DNA from: Leptobrachium leishanense
Lineage: Eukaryota; Chordata; Amphibia; Anura; Megophryidae
Assembly: GCA_009667805.1 (NCBI GenBank)
Contig: CM019072.1
Span: 34,093,519 to 34,157,518, forward strand
Direction: 5' to 3'
DNA: 64,000 nucleotides
Shown: in pieces, positions 49,502 through 60,990 of the stretch
How the letters are laid out: each line of letters starts with the position of its first letter
Position numbering within the stretch: position 1 is the first letter of the stretch
Position numbers and translations under genes: made by a program
Notes under the pieces: model-generated
Told to the model about the DNA's origin: nothing
The model's input: only the letters and a program-made list of their open reading frames with translations
The model's database searches: none

Positions 49502-50114
49502 CCTCCCTGGTGGTATTCCCGAGTGTGACTCGGGGTTAAATTTCACTACCGCGAAAGGTAACCCCGAGCCACACTCTGGCTGGATGCATACTCGGCTCCC
49601 TCGCTGTCCCCCGCAGTGTGATCGCGGGGAGCTGCTCCCTGGTAAGGCTCCCTGCGAGTCACACGATGCAGGGGGCGAGACCAGCAGCAAACTTAGAAAA
49701 AATTCAAAAAAACACTGTAATCCAAAGTGCAATGGTTATGAACGGCCACTAGGTGGCACTACAGGATAAGAAACAGACCATACATAGTCTCACCCTTGTT
49801 TTCAGACAGATTTCAATGTTTTTTGTTATATTTTATTGAATATCATTTATTTGCATTATTTTGGATAATTCTTTTTGGGATAATAAATTATGTTGTGTTT
49901 CAAACTTTATCGGACTCAGTGTATTTACTATTTTTTTTTAAATTTATTTATTTATAAAGGATTTTACCAGTAAGAACTCTTGATTGCACGGATTTCAGTG
50001 CGTGATTCCTAATTATTACAGGCTAACTATGTACAAAAACACGTTTTCTTTAAAAAAAAAAATTGAGACGCTTTTAGACACGAAATTTTGAAAAAAATTA
50101 GACCGCCAGGGAGG
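49502..50114. mobile_element. TTAA-target MITE with CCTCCCTGG ends, complete
   Basis: Ends are CCTCCCTGGTGGT and ACCGCCAGGGAGG, flanked by TTAA (49498-49501, 50115-50118). 'ccgagtgtgactcgg' and 'ccccgagccacactc' near the left end pair with each other. A fragment of the SINE 3' end is embedded at 49943-49975. Superfamily piggyBac or Kolobok cannot be decided from the ends alone. Confidence 0.82.
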
Positions 50115-50224
50115 TTAAGGGATGTGATATTACATTGACCTCTATTCATGCAGTATTCATCCCTCGAAGGGATATCACTACAGGTTCACTTTAAAGGACT
50201 CCATTTTTTGTTTGGGGTTTAGAG

Positions 50225-51023
50225 CAGTGTCTTCATGCCAGATTTTAAGGCTAAGGTCAGACGAAAGCAGTTTTAACGTGCGTTTAGCCGCACGAAATCA
50301 CGGCTGTGCTAGCAGCAAATGACGTCCAATGCCGGGAACATACGACGAACGGCCGCACGAAAGTGGCAAACGAACGCATTTTTTCGAGAACGTCAAACCG
50401 CTACTACTGACGTACAGAGTGCGCTGCGGCCGCATAGCGGCGTGTTTGCGTGATTGGGAGACGTCAGACGCTGCACACGTCCGGCCAACATAACGTCCAG
50501 ACGCAGAAAGGGTTTTATTGATGATCCGTACAAAATCACGGACGAAAATGCGCATCGTATGACCGCTATCGCGTATTCCGTGAAAAAATACGTCCGTTCG
50601 TTTGAACGCACTTTTTCACGGACAACGTGAAAAATGCGTTCGTCTGACCCTAGCCTAAGGATTACCTTGGGGAAATGCACATAATCACAATTTTTTTTTT
50701 TTTTACTCTGCCTAGCAACAGTTGAGACAATGACTGCTTAAAGGGACATAATACATTTTATCAATCGGGCACATGTTAAACGACCAAAAAATATATAGTC
50801 TAAATTTTATTTTATTCCAAAAAATTTGGTTGGGTGCTGCCCCATCTGCCCCTATGGATGAGCCACCGCTGCCTAACAGGCCAATTTTAAGGATTCCCTT
50901 GGGGAAATGCAGACTGAATCCTGCAATCACTGGGCAGCAAATCATATCACCTGTGCTGTGCTTCAGATATCCTGCAAACCTGGCCTGTCAGCGGGTCCTG
51001 AGGACCAGGGTTGGGAACTACTG
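50225..51023. mobile_element. hAT-type MITE (family E), split by a Harbinger MITE
   Basis: Flanks GTTTAGAG (50217-50224) and ATCTAGAG (51024-51031) match at 6 of 8. The part after the insertion ('aggattaccttggggaaatg', 'ctgcctagcaacagttga') follows the 24516 copy, then the 24238-type right end. Confidence 0.75.
50249..50655. mobile_element. PIF/Harbinger-like MITE, complete, TAA duplication
   Basis: Ends are GGCTAAGGTCAGACGAA and 'ttcgtctgaccctagcc', with TAA at 50246-50248 and 50656-50658. Removing it restores 'cagattttaaggattacctt', the sequence of the uninterrupted element at 24556-24575, which proves the insertion and its 3-bp target. Confidence 0.93.
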
Positions 51024-51031
51024 ATCTAGAG

Positions 51032-51529
51032 TTCAGACAATTGAAAAATGTGGGGAATGAGCAGTGGACCTTGTCCTAAGTGTACAGCCATAGGTCCGCT
51101 GGGGCTAAAATAAGGTGTTGCAACATGCAAACTCTTTATGAATTCCCACGCCTTACACCCAACATCAGTGGCCCAATCACATCCTGCAAAACATCACCCT
51201 TGTATACACACAAACACACCCTACTACACTCCAAACAAAGACACCTCAGCATTCACATCACCATGTCGATCCAGAGAGCTGTGTGAGCGTTACTAAATTA
51301 AAACGTAATTTTTTAAAAAAATATCCCATTCTGACAATGGTGCCTCGTATAAAAGCCGTGCCCTAAACCTCACTAGTTCTAGACTTCCTCTGTGTTTAAA
51401 ATATTTAATTAACTATACAATGTGTTCGATTAGAAGGTCCCTTAAGGATAAAAGTAAGAATTTCAATAGCCGTTATTGCTAAAGCCATCTTTGCTACCAC
51501 ATTGATCAATGGATTAATGCAGGGGCCTC
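51032..51529. other. No gene or repeat recognised
   Basis: AT-rich intergenic sequence. Confidence 0.35.
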
Positions 51530-51603
51530 CAGATGTTTGGGAACTACAACTCCTATAATGCTCAGCCGTTCATTAGATTGCTAGAGACTCATGAGAGACT
51601 TTA

Positions 51604-52814
51604 GGGGTTATTCACAAACCGCACAGAATTTCGGTGCTTTTCATTCCATGTCCCCGACACTACATTGAATTCCTTATTCACCAGACGGGCATTATAGTGC
51701 GGTGAAGATGGAGTCGCCAAAGCGTCAAAAGTTGGAGAACGTCGGCAAAGGCCTTGGCGAAATCCACCAAACGCCCAAAGAAAAAACCTCCCAGAACTCT
51801 CCTATTCTCCTAAAAGGTGTTTAAACCAATTAAAATGTGTCTAATAAAAAAGGTCCTTTAAAAAAGTCAGCTACAAAGTAAAAAAAAACGCTGTGTAAAA
51901 AAAAATTGGGAAACAAAAATAAATAAAAATAATAATACTAAAGGTGTTCAAAAAAAATGAAAAAGGCTTTATTTTCTGAAAATGAAGAGAATAATCTTTT
52001 TTTAAAATCTAAAAGCGATAAATATGTTTTACATTGAATTCTATGGGATTCGCCTAAATCTATTGAGCATAATCACCAAAAATCTGGGCATTTCACCGAC
52101 TTTTCGGTGCAGTCCGGCGTTCACTGAATAGATTAACCATTACTTCTCTATAGGACAACTTCACTGCTGCCGAATATCGCCAAAGTGTGGCGATCTGCGC
52201 CGAACTGCATCGTATTTCGCTGTCCATTTCCACCTATTTGGCGAAGTGACAGCTTTCTGAGTAGACTAAGGTCGGTGTCAGACGAACGCAGTGATCACGT
52301 CCGTGTTGCCGCACAGTTTAACGTCCGTCGTAGCATAGAATCATGAGCAATAGAGACCCACACACAAAGTACACACAGCGCATGCACAACACACGTGGCA
52401 AACAGGCGCAAGTTTAGGCAAGAACATAAAACCGCTAGACGGACGCGCGGAGTGTGCCACGTCTGCGTAGCGTTCTGTGTGCGTGATGAGAGGTCAGACG
52501 CAGTGCATTTGCAACGTCCAGCACCTTGACGCACACAATGGCTTTTCATATCATTTTCCAATTTTTATAATTTTTCATATTAATTTTGTTTCCCATAATT
52601 CCCTTTTTTTCTTTTCTACGTCCGTCAACAAAAATGGACTGTGTGGTGTCTACATTATCTTCTGTCAGTACGTCCGTCCGTTGTGCACGCACGCAGAGTG
52701 CGCTCGGACTGCGTTCATCTGACATTAGCCTAAATGCCATGAAATTGCGCCCTACGGTGAAATTCACCATTTGGTGCCCTTCGGGGGCAAGTTCGATGCT
52801 TAGTGAATAATGCC
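51604..52814. mobile_element. MITE with GGGGTTATTCAC ends (family H), middle of the nest
   Basis: Ends are GGGGTTATTCAC and 'agtgaataatgcc', with TTA on both sides (51601-51603, 52816-52818). Arms 'gtgcggtgaagatggagtcg' and 'ctacggtgaaattcacc' mark the subterminal repeats. The middle is A-rich (51780-52030). Confidence 0.65.
52270..52730. mobile_element. PIF/Harbinger-like MITE, innermost of the nest, TAA duplication
   Basis: Ends are GGTCGGTGTCAGACGAACGC and 'cgttcatctgacattagcc', flanked by TAA (52267-52269, 52731-52733). Confidence 0.85.
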
Positions 52815-52848
52815 TTTAGTTCCAAAACATCTGGAGGGCCGAGGGTGA

Positions 52849-53600
52849 CTCGATATACCAGGAATCGGCATCTCGTTGCAGTCTAAGCACTCGGCTGCTT
52901 TTCCTCATATAGCCGGGATCTGTAAACCATTGCTTTTTAATTCTCGGTTTAGGTTTGTGCCGGGTTTGGAGATGAGGAGGAGATGGAAACTCACATTTTC
53001 CAATCTGTAATATTTTACCTCAAAAAAAATAATCCCTGACGCCTCATTCAAGGAATTATTTCTAAAGGAAAAGAAAAGACTCTGTATCGCGCCAAATGGA
53101 ACTGGGGGGGGGGGGGATAAAGCAAAGTCTGTCGTCTGGATCTACCCGCTTTCAGAAGCTATAGATTTTTTCCAGGCCTGATTTGGAAAGCGGAGTGTGA
53201 ATTTTATGAGCGTCGCAGACAGAAACTGCGTCCTGCTACGTTCTGCTGCCCTGTCCAAGATGCGTTTCCCGCAAGACAAAGTCCGACAATAGTTCCAGTT
53301 AAGAAAATAAAGGGTTTAGACAGCACTCGCTAACATAGGGGAGGATCCGCTCAACTGTGCACTTGATACTCACGTTCTGTCACATCCAGAATCAAGGCCA
53401 AAACAAACACAGTCCCAGCCCTCGTGGGCTCTATTGAAGTGTCTTTATTCAATGCTTTACACACTAGGATACCAGCAACGGTTCAGCTTACTGGTTTTGT
53501 CCAGCTTGGAAACGCCAGTAGGCTGAAACGGCCTTGCACTGCTGTGAGTTTGAAGACCCCCATTCAAAAATGATACAAATTATTTCTCCAAATACAAACA
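52849..53600. other. No gene recognised; one repeat module
   Basis: A module with 'tctttattcaatgctttaca' and 'ccagtaggctgaaacggcc' lies at 53430-53540. A poly-G run is at 53104-53115. Nothing else was seen. Confidence 0.4.
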
Positions 53601-54637
53601 GGGTTATTCAGAGAGCAGTGAACATCAGGAGAATTGCCAGGAGAATGATCAATCTAGACCAAATAGCGGATTTGGAAAGTGAGATAAATGGGGGAATATT
53701 TCTGGTTTGGCTAGTTTGACCTACAGGGTTATTCTAAGAGATCCGAATGGCTCCCGAAAGGGAACCGAAGACTGAAAATCAGCGTTCGGTTACCTTTCTT
53801 GGCCATTCGGCTATCCAGAGAGCAGGCAATTCGCCAAATCCTGACGAATTGCCTGCACATACGGTGCCTGTTCGAGGGCAGTGAAATCCCCATAGAGAAG
53901 CAATGCTTCATCTATTCAGAGAACAAAAACCAGCAGAGAAAAAGTTGCCGAATTGCCCTGCCATTCAGTGGCTTCATGCGGCAGGTTTATTCAGGCGAAT
54001 CCCATAGGCTTCAATGTTAAAAATATTCCCATTTTAATTAAATATCTAATAAACCGTTGATTATAATATTCTGCAGTAAAAAGTCTCTATTTATAGATTC
54101 TTTAGGAAATTTTAAGCATTTTTTGGGTTTATTTTTTTAAACTTTACTTATTTTTTCTGTAACAGCCTTTTTTATTATCATTCATTGGATCATATGTAAA
54201 TTTCAGACATTTTCGCTCAGTAGTTTCTTTGCAAACAGCGTTTCACTTTTCAAACATTCAAGCAAACTGTTTTGCTAATTTATTCATTCCATTCGTCTGC
54301 GGTGTCGGCTTTTTCCGGCGGCTGCTCTGTGTGTGTGATCGGCTCCTGCTTGGGTTTTTCCGGCGGGTTAATCCAGATGTTTTTGTGGGTTTTCGCGTGC
54401 ATTCGCCGGGTTTTTGCAGTGAGTTTTCATCGGGTTTGCGGCAGATTTTCCCTGCACTTCGACGGCCCTGTGGTGCTTGCTGAATACACCCCAGGGTCTC
54501 CGAAATGGGATCGCCGAATCGCCCCGAATTGAAGGGAACGAAAAGTCACCGAACGGTTCAATTCTCTTTGAATAACCATGATAGAATTTTCACCTCTCCA
54601 GTCATTCTCCTGGTTTTCACCTCTCTCCGAATAACCC
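53601..54637. mobile_element. Palindromic MITE (family I type) split by a family H element
   Basis: Ends are GGGTTATTCAGAGAGC and 'ctctctccgaataaccc'. The inner 'tcaggagaattgccagga' and 'cattctcctggttttcac' are the arms seen at 8299. The body continues across the insertion at 53725-54577. Confidence 0.7.
53725..54577. mobile_element. Family H element, copy matching the right window end
   Basis: Ends are GGGTTATTCTAAGAGATC and 'ttctctttgaataacc'. Its first 170 bp ('gttcggttacctttcttggc', 'gcaggcaattcgccaaatcc') match 63824-64000 almost base for base. Confidence 0.7.
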
Positions 54638-54860
54638 TGTATAGCTACTACTACGCATAAATGTTTGCTTCAGTCTGTCACACGCAACTTCTATCGAATT
54701 CACGTGTCACCAATATTGAGGTATTCCATGCCAGAGGCCACATGTCATACGGAAATTAATGTCTTGGTGGGTAATAAATGCCACATGAGGGATGGGATAT
54801 AGCCGGTGGAATAAGATGGTCAATGTGTGCTTCTGTACTATGTCAGGGAAGAAATACTAA

Positions 54861-55523
54861 GGGGTCTATTCACAAAACACCGAATTTGAACTCCGTCGTG
54901 GTGCTTTGCATTTCAGCTTTTTTTTGCATTTTGTCAAATTCGGTGAATACAATATTTATTGAATTTTGCCGAAAAATTTAGTCGCCCAAGCAGCCAAGTG
55001 CCGAATTGCACCAAAATTGCCCCGGGTGTATTCCGCTGAACTGAAAAGGGGGAAAAAAAGTAGGAAGCCTGCTATTCTCCTGACAGAAGATTATATCACT
55101 ATAAATGTAGTAAAAATTAGTACAAAAAGGTCCTTTAAAAAATAATAGAAAAAGTCTTTTAAAATTAAAAATGTAATTTAAAAGAAATAAGTTTTTTTGA
55201 AAAAATTAATGATCCTTAAAAAGATAAAGCTGTAAAAAGATATTACATTGAAACCGATGCCTGTTTGCCTGCTGAATTAAAATCCCCGAAATCGGGTCAT
55301 TTTGGTGCAATTCATATTCTGTGAATAGACGAATCGATAGTTTTCTATGGGACAATTTCAGCGCCAGCAAATTGCAGCGAGTTGCTGCGGAACGCACTGT
55401 ATTTCGCTCTCAATTTGCCTGTATTTGGCAAATTGACAGATTTGTGGGCCCCGAAATTACTGATACGGTGAAATTCACCACTTGGTGCAATTCGGTGACA
55501 AATTCAGACGTTGGTGAATAACC
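54861..55523. mobile_element. Family H-like MITE with GGTCTATTCAC ends
   Basis: Ends are GGGGTCTATTCACAAAAC and 'gttggtgaataacc'. Subterminal 'ggtgaatacaatatttattg' and 'cggtgaaattcaccact' resemble 51604-52814. Confidence 0.55.
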
Positions 55524-55972
55524 ATCGAAGTGAAATTCCATATGTGAAAACCAAACCTGGAAAATATTAATGCCTCTTTCTTAACATGTTTTATATAATT
55601 ATGTGCCTCATATATAAAAAAAATGAATATATGCAGAATACCAGCGCTAAAACAAAATTTCACCTCTCTTTGAATATCCCTGACAGTCTCTCTCGATCTG
55701 GTATTTCCTGTTTTTGGGTTCGTTTCCCCCATATTTCTCCACATACTAAATTAATCAAAGAAGCAGCTGAATGTCCTGAATAAAACCGGTCATACATATT
55801 AAAATGCCCAGGATCTGGAAGCGCTCCAAGACCTAAAAAGATACATGCGCTGCTTTACAAGTGAATTTTATTACTCACGGATATTGGGGTGGATTGATGT
55901 AAAATAAGGACTTTCCATCGAAAATAAAAAACCTTTGATTTAAAAAAAAAAGGGACTTTCCCCATCTAATTT
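55524..55972. other. No gene recognised
   Basis: A short repeat end ('cctctctttgaatatccctg') lies at 55662-55682. Otherwise nothing. Confidence 0.35.
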
Positions 55973-56040
55973 ATTATTTATTTATAAAGCTCCAGCATAT
56001 TCCGTAGTGCTGTACAATTTACTAAAACGCCTTCACTTAC
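55973..56040 (-). repeat. L2-type LINE 3' tail fragment
   Basis: 'ttatttataaagctccagca' and 'tattccgtagtgctgtacaa' match the LINE 3' end at 27373-27412. Confidence 0.7.
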
Positions 56041-56061
56041 TACACCAGAGGCTGTTCTGGC

Positions 56062-57654
56062 CAGGGGCTGACTTGCAACGTTTGGTCCAGGGCACAACCT
56101 GTAGGTCCATGGTGGAGCAACCGAGCCCCCCATTTAAATAATTTAAAAAAAAAAACATTATCATTTATTATGTAATTTGTTATTTTAAGGCTGTTTTAAA
56201 TAAATATTTGTTTTTTGCAAACATCCATCAATACCACCTAAATCGACGCAATGTCCCACCTACCTCAGACTAACCTTGCCTATATCACAACAATGTTCCC
56301 TTTTCCTCCTCACATTATTACCCCCAGTTCATAGCAATGCCCCCTTTTACCCAGAACTAACCCCTAAATCCAAACAATACTCCGTTCACATTACACTGAT
56401 ACCCTTTTAAATCCCAGCACTGCCTACTTCACTAAAATGAAAGCCCACACACATGTGCCCGAGACAAATCGTAGTAGTTGTAAAACCGACTCAGATTTAC
56501 ACACACACACACACACATACTGACAGAGCCCAACATTTATGGATTCATACACACACACATTCATTCTCCCCCTTTCCTCTCTCCCGTCTCTTCATGCCAT
56601 CTTCCACTTTCCCCTTTTTTCATCCCCTTCTTTCTCCTCATTATTCCCTTCTTTCTCCCCCTTTTTCATCACCTTCTCTCTTCCCTTTCTTTCACTCTGC
56701 TCTCTCCACTTCCATGCTCCTTTTCCCTCACCCCTCTTTCTATGCTCATCCCACTACACTCCTATGACCAGTTCCTCTCTCTCCCTTCCCCGATTCTCTC
56801 TCCCCTCTTTCCAGCTTCACTTTCTCTCCCCCTTTCCAGCTTCTCTCTCTCCCCTTTCCAGCTTCACTCTCTCCCTTTTCAGCATCTCTCCCCTTTACAG
56901 CTTCACTTTCTCTCCCCCTTTCCAGCTTCCCTCTCCCCCTTTTCAGCATCTCTCCCCTTTACAGCTTCACTTTCTCTCCCCCTTTTCAGCTTCTCTCTCC
57001 CCTTTCCAGCTTCACACGCTCCCCCTTTTCAGCATCTCTCCCCTTTACAGCTTCACTTTCTCTCCCCCTTTTACAGCTTCTTTCCTCATTTTCAGCTTCT
57101 TACTCTCCCCCCTTTCAACTTTATCTCTCCCCCTCTCAGCTTCTCTCTCTCTCTTTCTCTCTCGTGCTTCCTCCTAGCCCCCTTTTCTCAGCTTCTCTCT
57201 CTCCCTCTTTTTCGTGCTTCCTCCTAGCCCCTTTTTCTCAGCTTCTCTCCCTCAGCTTTTATTTCCCCTTCTTCATATTCTTCTTTTCCCTTTCCCTGCC
57301 ATTCCTGCAGTCAGTGCTCTACTTTCCCCCTGGGCTACGGGGAGGAAGTGACATGTTAAAAGGTCACTTCCTCCTGGCGCTGCTGAAGAGGAGGAGGGAA
57401 GCCGTGTGCCATGAGGAAACTAAAGGATGGTGACACTTTATAGTGTGCGCCCTGTGCGATCGCATTGCACGGGGTGCACACTCTTAAGACCCACCCTGCG
57501 GCTCCTGATAATGAGACCGGCTGGCCGCGGTGTATAGCAAATAGCTGGTCTCATTACAGAGTGCGTCTGCCATAACGGACGTTTTATTTGGCTGAAGTCT
57601 GGCCCGGGGGGTGGGGGCATTTGTCTTGCTGTCCCCCGGCCCAGTCCGCCCCTG
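56062..57654. mobile_element. hAT-type element of 1.6 kb, perfect 8-bp TSD
   Basis: Ends are CAGGGGCTGACTTGC and 'cagtccgcccctg', with GTTCTGGC at 56054-56061 and 57655-57662. The middle (56550-57290) is a pyrimidine-rich low-complexity tract with repeated 'ctctcccctttccagcttca' units. Its 161- and 212-codon frames are products of that bias. No transposase motif was found. Confidence 0.88.
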
Positions 57655-57675
57655 GTTCTGGCCGAGCCTCTAATG

Positions 57676-57857
57676 CAGTGTTTCCCAAACCTGTCCTCAG
57701 GACCCTCAGCCTCGCCAGGTTTGCAGGATATCTGAAGCACAGCACAGGTGATATGATTCGCTGCTCAGTGATTGCAGGATTCAGTCTGCTTTTCCCCAAG
57801 GTAACCTGCAAAATCTGGCCTGGTTGGGGGTCCTGGGGACAGGTTTGGGAAACACTG
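57676..57857. mobile_element. hAT-type MITE (family E)
   Basis: Ends are CAGTGTTTCCCAAACC and GGTTTGGGAAACACTG. CTCTAATG precedes it (57668-57675) and recurs two bases after the right end (57860-57867). Confidence 0.82.
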
Positions 57858-57965
57858 CTCTCTAATGGGATTGCACCTCTTCACCGAGGGACCACACCTA
57901 GATTCAGAATGTTTTAATTATTATTTTCTAGTGTTAAGTGACTTTGTTGGTGCAAAATCATTTAA

Positions 57966-58440
57966 AGGGCCACTAACACCAAAAAATGAAATGTCCTTAT
58001 TGTGTTTATTTCATGTTGCTGATATCTTACATGAGCTTTGTTTTTCTCTTGCATGTTTAGTCAAGAAAATATTCACTCTATATGTGTCACTGGGTGCATC
58101 CATTGTGTGATATTTTGTGTTGTAAACTGCCCCCCCCCCCAGTATCTTTACATCACTTGCTCCTCACTGTGTGGCCATAGAATGGAGTCTATGGGTCGAT
58201 CACTGACTCACCTCATGGTTTTGTGTGGGATATATTCAAAGGACATCACTGGGGTAGATTAGAATCGTTTAAGCTCCCTGTTTTATCTCATTAAGCTGCC
58301 ATCTCCTATCTCAGTTAGCCTTCAGAACACAATACACCCCCTGCTGCCTGAAAAAAACTTCAGCATGTGTTTTATAAGGTGGTTTTAATTGTAAAGCACA
58401 AGTAATCCAGTTACACTTTATGTTAGTGGGAGCTGGTATA
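57966..58440 (+). mobile_element. TTAA-target element (family D)
   Basis: A TTAA (57962-57965) is followed by AGGGCCACTAACACC and the family D body up to 'agttacactttatgttagtg'. This is the best copy for a consensus because nothing is inserted in it. Confidence 0.65.
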
Positions 58441-60002
58441 TTTTTCCACTCCCCCGGCTGACTCCGTATTAGCAGCACTTTGTATAGAGAGTATACAAAG
58501 TGTAGGAAGCGCAGTAGTACAATAGGCAGTCACGATTTGGGTAGCTTGGCTAGACTAGGACGCACGACGTTAGCATTAATGAGTGGAGCTGTTAGACTTA
58601 CTCTTAAATTCCACTCGAACCATTGAAATTGTGTCGCAGTTTGGAGTTTCCATTGTGCGCTTTGTGCGTTCAAAATGAACGGATCCAGCCCAATGCAAGA
58701 AAATGTATCCACGGTTTAGAGGTCCCTAGTGAGCAGTGAAACTAATTTATTATCCGGACTGGATTAAAAAAAAGGTTTGGCTGCTGTAGCCTGGGTTATG
58801 TTTTGCGTTAGGATTCCGCCATTGCCTTTTGTATTGTGAGACGTTACATCTTCAGCCCAGCACTAATGTTCCTTAATACGACATAATTTCTCTCGACAGC
58901 CCATCTGTAGGAAAGCAGTTGTCTTTAGGATCAATAAACATATCCTAAAGGGAAACAGATGCTTGGGAACCCCACTCCACCCCTTCAATCCAAAAACCTT
59001 TCCATCGACACACAAGAAGGTCCGGGGAACTTCAATTACAGATCAATAAGTCGATGCCAGTTGGACGGATTATTCAATGCATGACGTCAGACGTGGCTTG
59101 CAATCCAACTTCAATAGTAGTTGACGTTTTGTTTTCGTAATCACGTTGGTTCACATCTCTCCCGTGGCCATGGATTGGTAATAATCGTGTGTACGGTAAT
59201 GGTGTATGGTTTTATAGTGAATCAAACATTTATATCAAACTTTTCTACAACATTTAACCTTTTAGTCAAACCCAGTGGAGTAGGACCGCTCTCGTATAAC
59301 TGCTTATGTGGAGAGCAAGAAAACAAGGCGCTTAAAAGGTCTAGTTTAGGTGGAGACCTGACCAGTGACCACATGGCAATTATTTCCTCCTTCAGGACAA
59401 ACAAAACATTCCTGGTTAGATTATGGATCAGGTGTATACCTTACCTATACCTAAACTCTAGTGCTTTTGAGATGTGTACCAAAGTCTATGGAATTGGTAA
59501 ATTTACAGAGCTCTGGTTAAATTCACTGGACTTGGAATCTCGCCCCATGTCGATCCCTCCACCATGTGCCTTTCCTAAAATCTGATCACACCATAAGCTC
59601 ATTGATTTAATAGGTTACAAATCACAAATGTCACATCCCAGGATCCTATAGCAGAGGGATAAAAAATGGCTATTGTAATATAGATTTTTATGGAGGGAAT
59701 GCTTGGTAATCCTTATCTTTACCAAGGACTGGTGTCTATGGACCTACTTGTCACTCGCGGCGCACCCATGGACCGTCCCTGGGACTTACCCCGGGGCTCT
59801 GCCGATCTTGGCCGGCCGCCAGGTCCGCAATCGCCGAAGCTTGCCTGATGGTGGGGAGGCACCCCCCACTCCTGATTCTGCCGCTCGTGGGGCTTCCCTG
59901 GGCGGTCCAGGGCGTCGAGCGCGCAGCCTCACTCAGCCCTTTAGGGGTGGAATGGGATGGCGGCGTCTGCCAAAATCCTGACTACTTGCCAGCCCCAGCT
60001 TG
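58441..60002. other. No gene recognised
   Basis: The frame at 59121-59585 (154 codons) has no recognisable motif or splice context. A GC-rich stretch at 59750-60000 may belong to the retroelement that supplied the LTR-like sequence that follows. Confidence 0.35.
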
Positions 60003-60415
60003 AGTGACAGCCGGGTTCTGGGGCAGGCTTTCTGGCTGCTGTGGGTGTGCTGCGGGAATTCCACAACATGGCCGGTCCTTAGATCCTGACAGGTGGATAT
60101 CATGGGAGAGGTTCTGGAAGGTGTTCTGCCTGTGGGAGGTGCGTTTCTACCTCATCTGCCTATAAAATGCTCACCTGGCCAATCACTCTTTGCTCCGCCA
60201 TTGTACACACTCATTCTTAGTACTGTTGTATATAATCCCTGTCTGTGCTTATCCTGTGTACCGGTCTTTGGCTTGCCCTACGGTTTTCTTCTCTCGCCGC
60301 CTGCCCTGGACTTTGGCTCAATTTCTGGTCAACCCCCTCGGATGCTCCTTTGGCACCGCCATATTCTTTTTGCTCTTTTCTTATTCTTTTCCAACCCACA
60401 CAGTGCAACCCGTGA
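60003..60415 (+). mobile_element. Probable solo LTR of an LTR retrotransposon
   Basis: The order is typical of vertebrate Gypsy-type LTRs: TGACAGCCGGGTTCTGG at the left, a TATA box 'ctataaaatgctc' at 60160-60172, a C/T-rich R-U5-like segment ('tcgccgcctgccctggactt') and an end '...caacccgtgaca'. No gag/pol frame, primer-binding site or second LTR was seen, and the target duplication is unclear. Confidence 0.4.
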
Positions 60416-60606
60416 CACTACTCGCTGGGTGGAAAATGTAGAACTATTTTAGACATACATTTAGACGTGCCTGCCTATTGCATTACGGTGTACACCCAAA
60501 AAAACACACGGGTGTGTATATACACGCACCCTCCCTTATGCATACATACACAGACACACGCAGAGACACACACTCATGCAGTCAGTAAAAATATATTATT
60601 ACTATA

Positions 60607-60990
60607 GGGTCTATTTCTGCTTTGCGTTTCGCCACATTTCAGAGATTCCATTTCGCCAAAAATACGGTGAATTCACAAGTTAGTGAATGGTCCGGAATAC
60701 GAGGTTAACATGGAGCTGGTAAAGAAAATCCGGAGCAGCACATTATCCTGATTACCATCTCCGTGTTAGCATCCACTAGGGAATAGAGACCATATGTAGT
60801 ATAAAGGTGTCTAAATAATATAAAGGTCTGTTCAATAATAAAAGTTTGGGTTTTTTCTTTAAGAAAGGCTTAAAAAATACAAATACTGTAGGTCTTTTCA
60901 AAATGTAAATTTTTTTAAAGCTGAAAATAATAAATGATCTTTTAAAAAAATAAAAAAGGTTTCAATATAATTAATATTTTATCAGAATCC
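60607..60990. mobile_element. Family H-like element, left part
   Basis: GGGTCTATTTCTGC followed by 'acggtgaattcacaagttag' and an A/T-rich interior ('aaaggtctgttcaataataa') like that of 51604 and 54861. The right end is not identified. Confidence 0.45.

Larger units (their letters stand above)
51530..52848. mobile_element. hAT-type MITE (family A), outermost of a three-level nest
   Basis: The left part CAGGGGCCTCCAGATG with 'gggaactacaactcctataa' ends at 51600. The right part 'agttccaaaacatctggagg' resumes at 52818. Everything between is inserted DNA. The far right terminus is degraded. Confidence 0.75.

Noticed and set aside
56539..57227. 212- and 161-codon plus-strand frames
   Set aside because: They lie in a pyrimidine-rich tract inside a hAT element; Ser/Pro/Leu/Phe bias follows from composition and two frames overlap.
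59121..59585. 154-codon ORF with a hydrophobic stretch
   Set aside because: No known motif, no splice context and no neighbour support; one such frame is expected by chance in this much AT-rich DNA. A protein search or RNA reads could reopen it.
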